Positions 22,201-25,200 of a DNA stretch of 64,000 bases are shown piece after piece. The stretch comes from Symbiodinium natans. Taxonomy: Eukaryota; Sar; Dinophyceae; Suessiales; Symbiodiniaceae. Every line of letters begins with the position of its first letter. Within the stretch, counting starts at the first letter, position 1. Location of the stretch: contig CAJNDS010002730.1 of the NCBI GenBank assembly GCA_905221605.1, forward strand, positions 64,001 to 128,000, given 5' to 3'. The notes below the pieces were generated by a model. The model saw only the letters and a list, made by a program, of their open reading frames with translations. It searched no databases and had not been told where the DNA came from. The position numbers were made by a program, and so were the translations under genes.

Positions 22201-25200
22201 GGGGGGGCTGCGCCCCCCCCAACCCCCCCGCTTTTTTTAAGCCGTGCAGAGCGTGCTTCAAAGCCCAAGAAACTTGTTGACACCCATCATGTGAGCAGGG
22301 TGTTTGCAAATGGGGGGGGGGGCTGCGTCCCCCCCCAACACCCCCCGCTTCTTTTAAGCCGTACCAAGCGTGCTTCAAAGCCCGAGAAACTAGTTGAAAA
22401 AAAAGTATGAATCCGATGAAAATATAGAGGGAATGATAGAAACCAAGAAAACGAACCAAATAGGGTTTTCCCTAGGACAAACAAAGGAAAAGCAACGTAC
22501 GCTTTGTTTGACGAAATCCGTCCAAAATGTAATCAGAAGAGGGTTTCCTTAGGAAAAACGAACGAAAACCTCGTTTTTTTCAAGCCGTGCAGAGCGTGCT
22601 TCAAAGCCCAAGAAACTTGTTGACACCCGTCATGTGAGCAGGGTGTTTGCAAATGGGGGGGGTTTTCCCCCAACCCCCCCCCCCCTTCTTTTAAGTCGTA
22701 CCAAGCGTGCTTCAAAGCCCAAGAAACTAGTTGAAAAAACATCGTGTGAGCATTGTGTTTGCTAATGGGAGGGGGGGGCTGCGCCCCCCCCCAACCTCCC
22801 CGCTCTGTTTTTTTTGAGGCCGTGCAGAGCGTGCTTCAAAGCCGAAGAGGTGTTTGCAAGTGGGGGGGCTACGCCCCCCCAGCCCCCCCCCAGGATATCT
22901 GTCCAAAATGAAAGCAAAATAGGGTTTTCCCCCTAGGAAAAACCAAGGAAAACCTAAGGGAAATTACAGGAAATCCGTCCAAAATGTAAAAAAATAGGTT
23001 TTTCCCTATGAAAAACCAACGAAAACCTAAGGGAAATGACAGAAAATCCGTCCAAAATGTAAGGAAAGTAGGGTTTTTCCTAGAGAAAACCAAGAAAATC
23101 GACCAAAAAGAAAAAAAAGGCCAAAAAAAAAAAAAGACCCCAAAAAAAACTCCACCCGGTTTAAACCCTTTCTGTACCTTGTATAGTCCCTGTATGCCAT
23201 CAGTAGCCCCTGAATGACCCCTAAAGAACTCCTAAGGGTCCTTCCTGTAGTGCCTTGAGTCCAGGGTACTATTTCACAGTAATCGGCTATTGCGCACAAT
23301 GACATTTTCCATGATCATTACTCATATAAGAGCAAACAACCATGGCAAGAAGGGGCTTCGCTGTGTGAGTTGGGGGCGCTCGGATTCCGATTTCTTTTTT
23401 TCGGAAAGGGGGGGGAAGGGCTTTGCTCAAGGCTTTGAGTTTCGGGGAACTGCCGGGGTTTCTGTTGCTTTCGCAGCTGTTTTCAGGGCTTTGCGGTTGC
23501 GCTGGCTAGTGTGCTTCTGCTTCTGGGCTTTGGACGGGACATGCCCCAAGATGTCGGACGAGGCTTGTGGGGCTTCATGTGCTTATTGGGATTATATACG
23601 TACATGTGCATTCTTCGTACCAATCATCAAGAAGACCCTGCCGATACTTACGAGCATCTTTCGGAGGGCCTCAACCCTGAACCAATGAACCCGACACCGT
23701 CAACCCTCAACTCGAGACGCCCCAAGCTCAACCCTCAGCCCTGAACCTTAAGCCCTAAGCCCTAAGCCCTGAGCCCTAAGCCCTAAACCCTAAACCCTAA
23801 ACCCTAAACCCAAAACCCAAAACCCTATAAGCCTTAAGCCCTCTCAACCTTTGGGTTGGGGAGAAGAGGACGGCTCCACCCACGTTGGCATCCGGGCGAC
23901 GACGTACTCGGCAGAGGAGCCTCAGTCTGAACCTTCCGAGGAAAATCTGTTTGTTCGAGGAAGCGCCGGCCCAAATTTTGGGCCAACGAAGTCCACCGAA
24001 CCAACAAATCTCAGTCCTACACCTGAACCCCAACCCCCGCCCCCCCCCCCCCCCCCCAAAAAAAAAAAAAAAAACATTAGACGCCCCAAAAACTCAAACC
24101 CCCTGGGCCCAAGAAGGCCTTCAAAAGGCGAATTGCAAGCGCCGCGCAGGACTTTCACGACTCCGAGGCCATGGGCATCGCGACGTTGACGGCCGAGGAG
24201 CTTAGGGTTTAGGGTGAGGGTGTGAGATTGCCGTTGGTGTTCACAAGACGGTGGAACAACGGGGGAAAACGACCGGTAGGAAGGGACCTCGTCGGTGGAT
24301 TACTTGAGTTTAGAGGCAGCAAGACCTCAACAAGGAAGAGCACGCGCCGAGGACGTGCATGAGCGAGGGGTTCCGGCCTGTGTGGAGGCGGGGTTCTCAG
24401 TATTGGACTTTGGTTCAGGGCTCACCCTAAACTAAACCCTAAACCCTGAACCCTAAGAATCCTAGAAACCCCAAATCCCTACTGACCTCGACACTCAACC
24501 CTAAAAACCTCCAAACTCCCTGAACCCTAGGCCGCAGGCCCTCCGCCAACCCGAAGTCCCCCCACACTTGCACTCCTTCTCGGATTCCAGCGCTCCTTCT
24601 TCTCGGCCACAACCAAAGGCGACCTTTCGGGCACCCAATTCTACGACCGCAAGAACGAGCTGTCTTCTTCGCCCTCCCTAAAACCCTAAAACCCTAAAAC
24701 CCTAAAACCCTAAAACCCTAAAATCCTAACACCCTAACACCCTAAAGCCCTAAAACCCTAAAACCCTAAAACCCTAAAGCCCTAAAACCCCAAAAACCCT
24801 AAACCCTAAACCCTAAACCCTAAACCCTGCCATGTCCTGCTCCTAAAGACCATGAAGCCAATCCTGAGGCTTGGGTCTCCGGGTCTACACTTTTTTTTTC
24901 TAGGTTCAGCATTGACCTGAACGGAAATTCTTCTCCTCATCCGTCAACTTCTTGTGGACCTCTTGAGTGGGCCGCCCTAACACTGGCACTGTTCGGTGGT
25001 GTGTTCAGCTTCACTCGGCGCCGCTTCGACATGTTCTTGGCCGTCTCTGTGGCGGTGCAGGCGACCTGCTTCGACAAAAACCAGTTCCACCCATGGCACC
25101 TCCGTACCAGATGGAAATGGGCGGGCGGGCTCTGGGCAGGGGGTTTACCGGGCCCTCGCCGCATCCTCTTGCTTCACGTCCTTCGGCGCCGCTTCTTGAC

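Larger units (their letters stand above)
20716..23165. mobile_element. About 2.45-kb unit with ~95-bp inverted terminal arms
   Basis: The left arm (about 20,716-20,812) runs GCGGTTTAAACGGAG, TTTTTTGGGGTC, long T runs, then TTTTCTTGGTTTTTCC. The right arm (about 23,068-23,165) is its reverse complement: AAAACCAAGAAAATC, A runs, GACCCCAAAAAA, CCACCCGGTTTAAAC. Between them are GGAA repeats, a 95-bp dimeric array and ~80-bp AT-rich repeats. No transposase is visible, so it may be a non-autonomous element or foldback structure. Boundaries are set by the palindrome GTTTAAAC at each end. Confidence 0.6.
20695..23868 (+). other. Intron 11 with an inverted-repeat-bounded unit
   Basis: Most of this 3.2-kb intron is the inverted-arm unit at 20,716-23,165. 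The rest (23,170-23,780) has no recognisable gene. The intron ends with CCCTAAA units (23,780-23,826). A GGTTAGGG motif lies near its start. Confidence 0.6.

Noticed and set aside
20906-22410. Repeated Pro- and Lys-rich small proteins on both strands
   Set aside because: Artefacts of GGAA repeats and the A/B satellite array.
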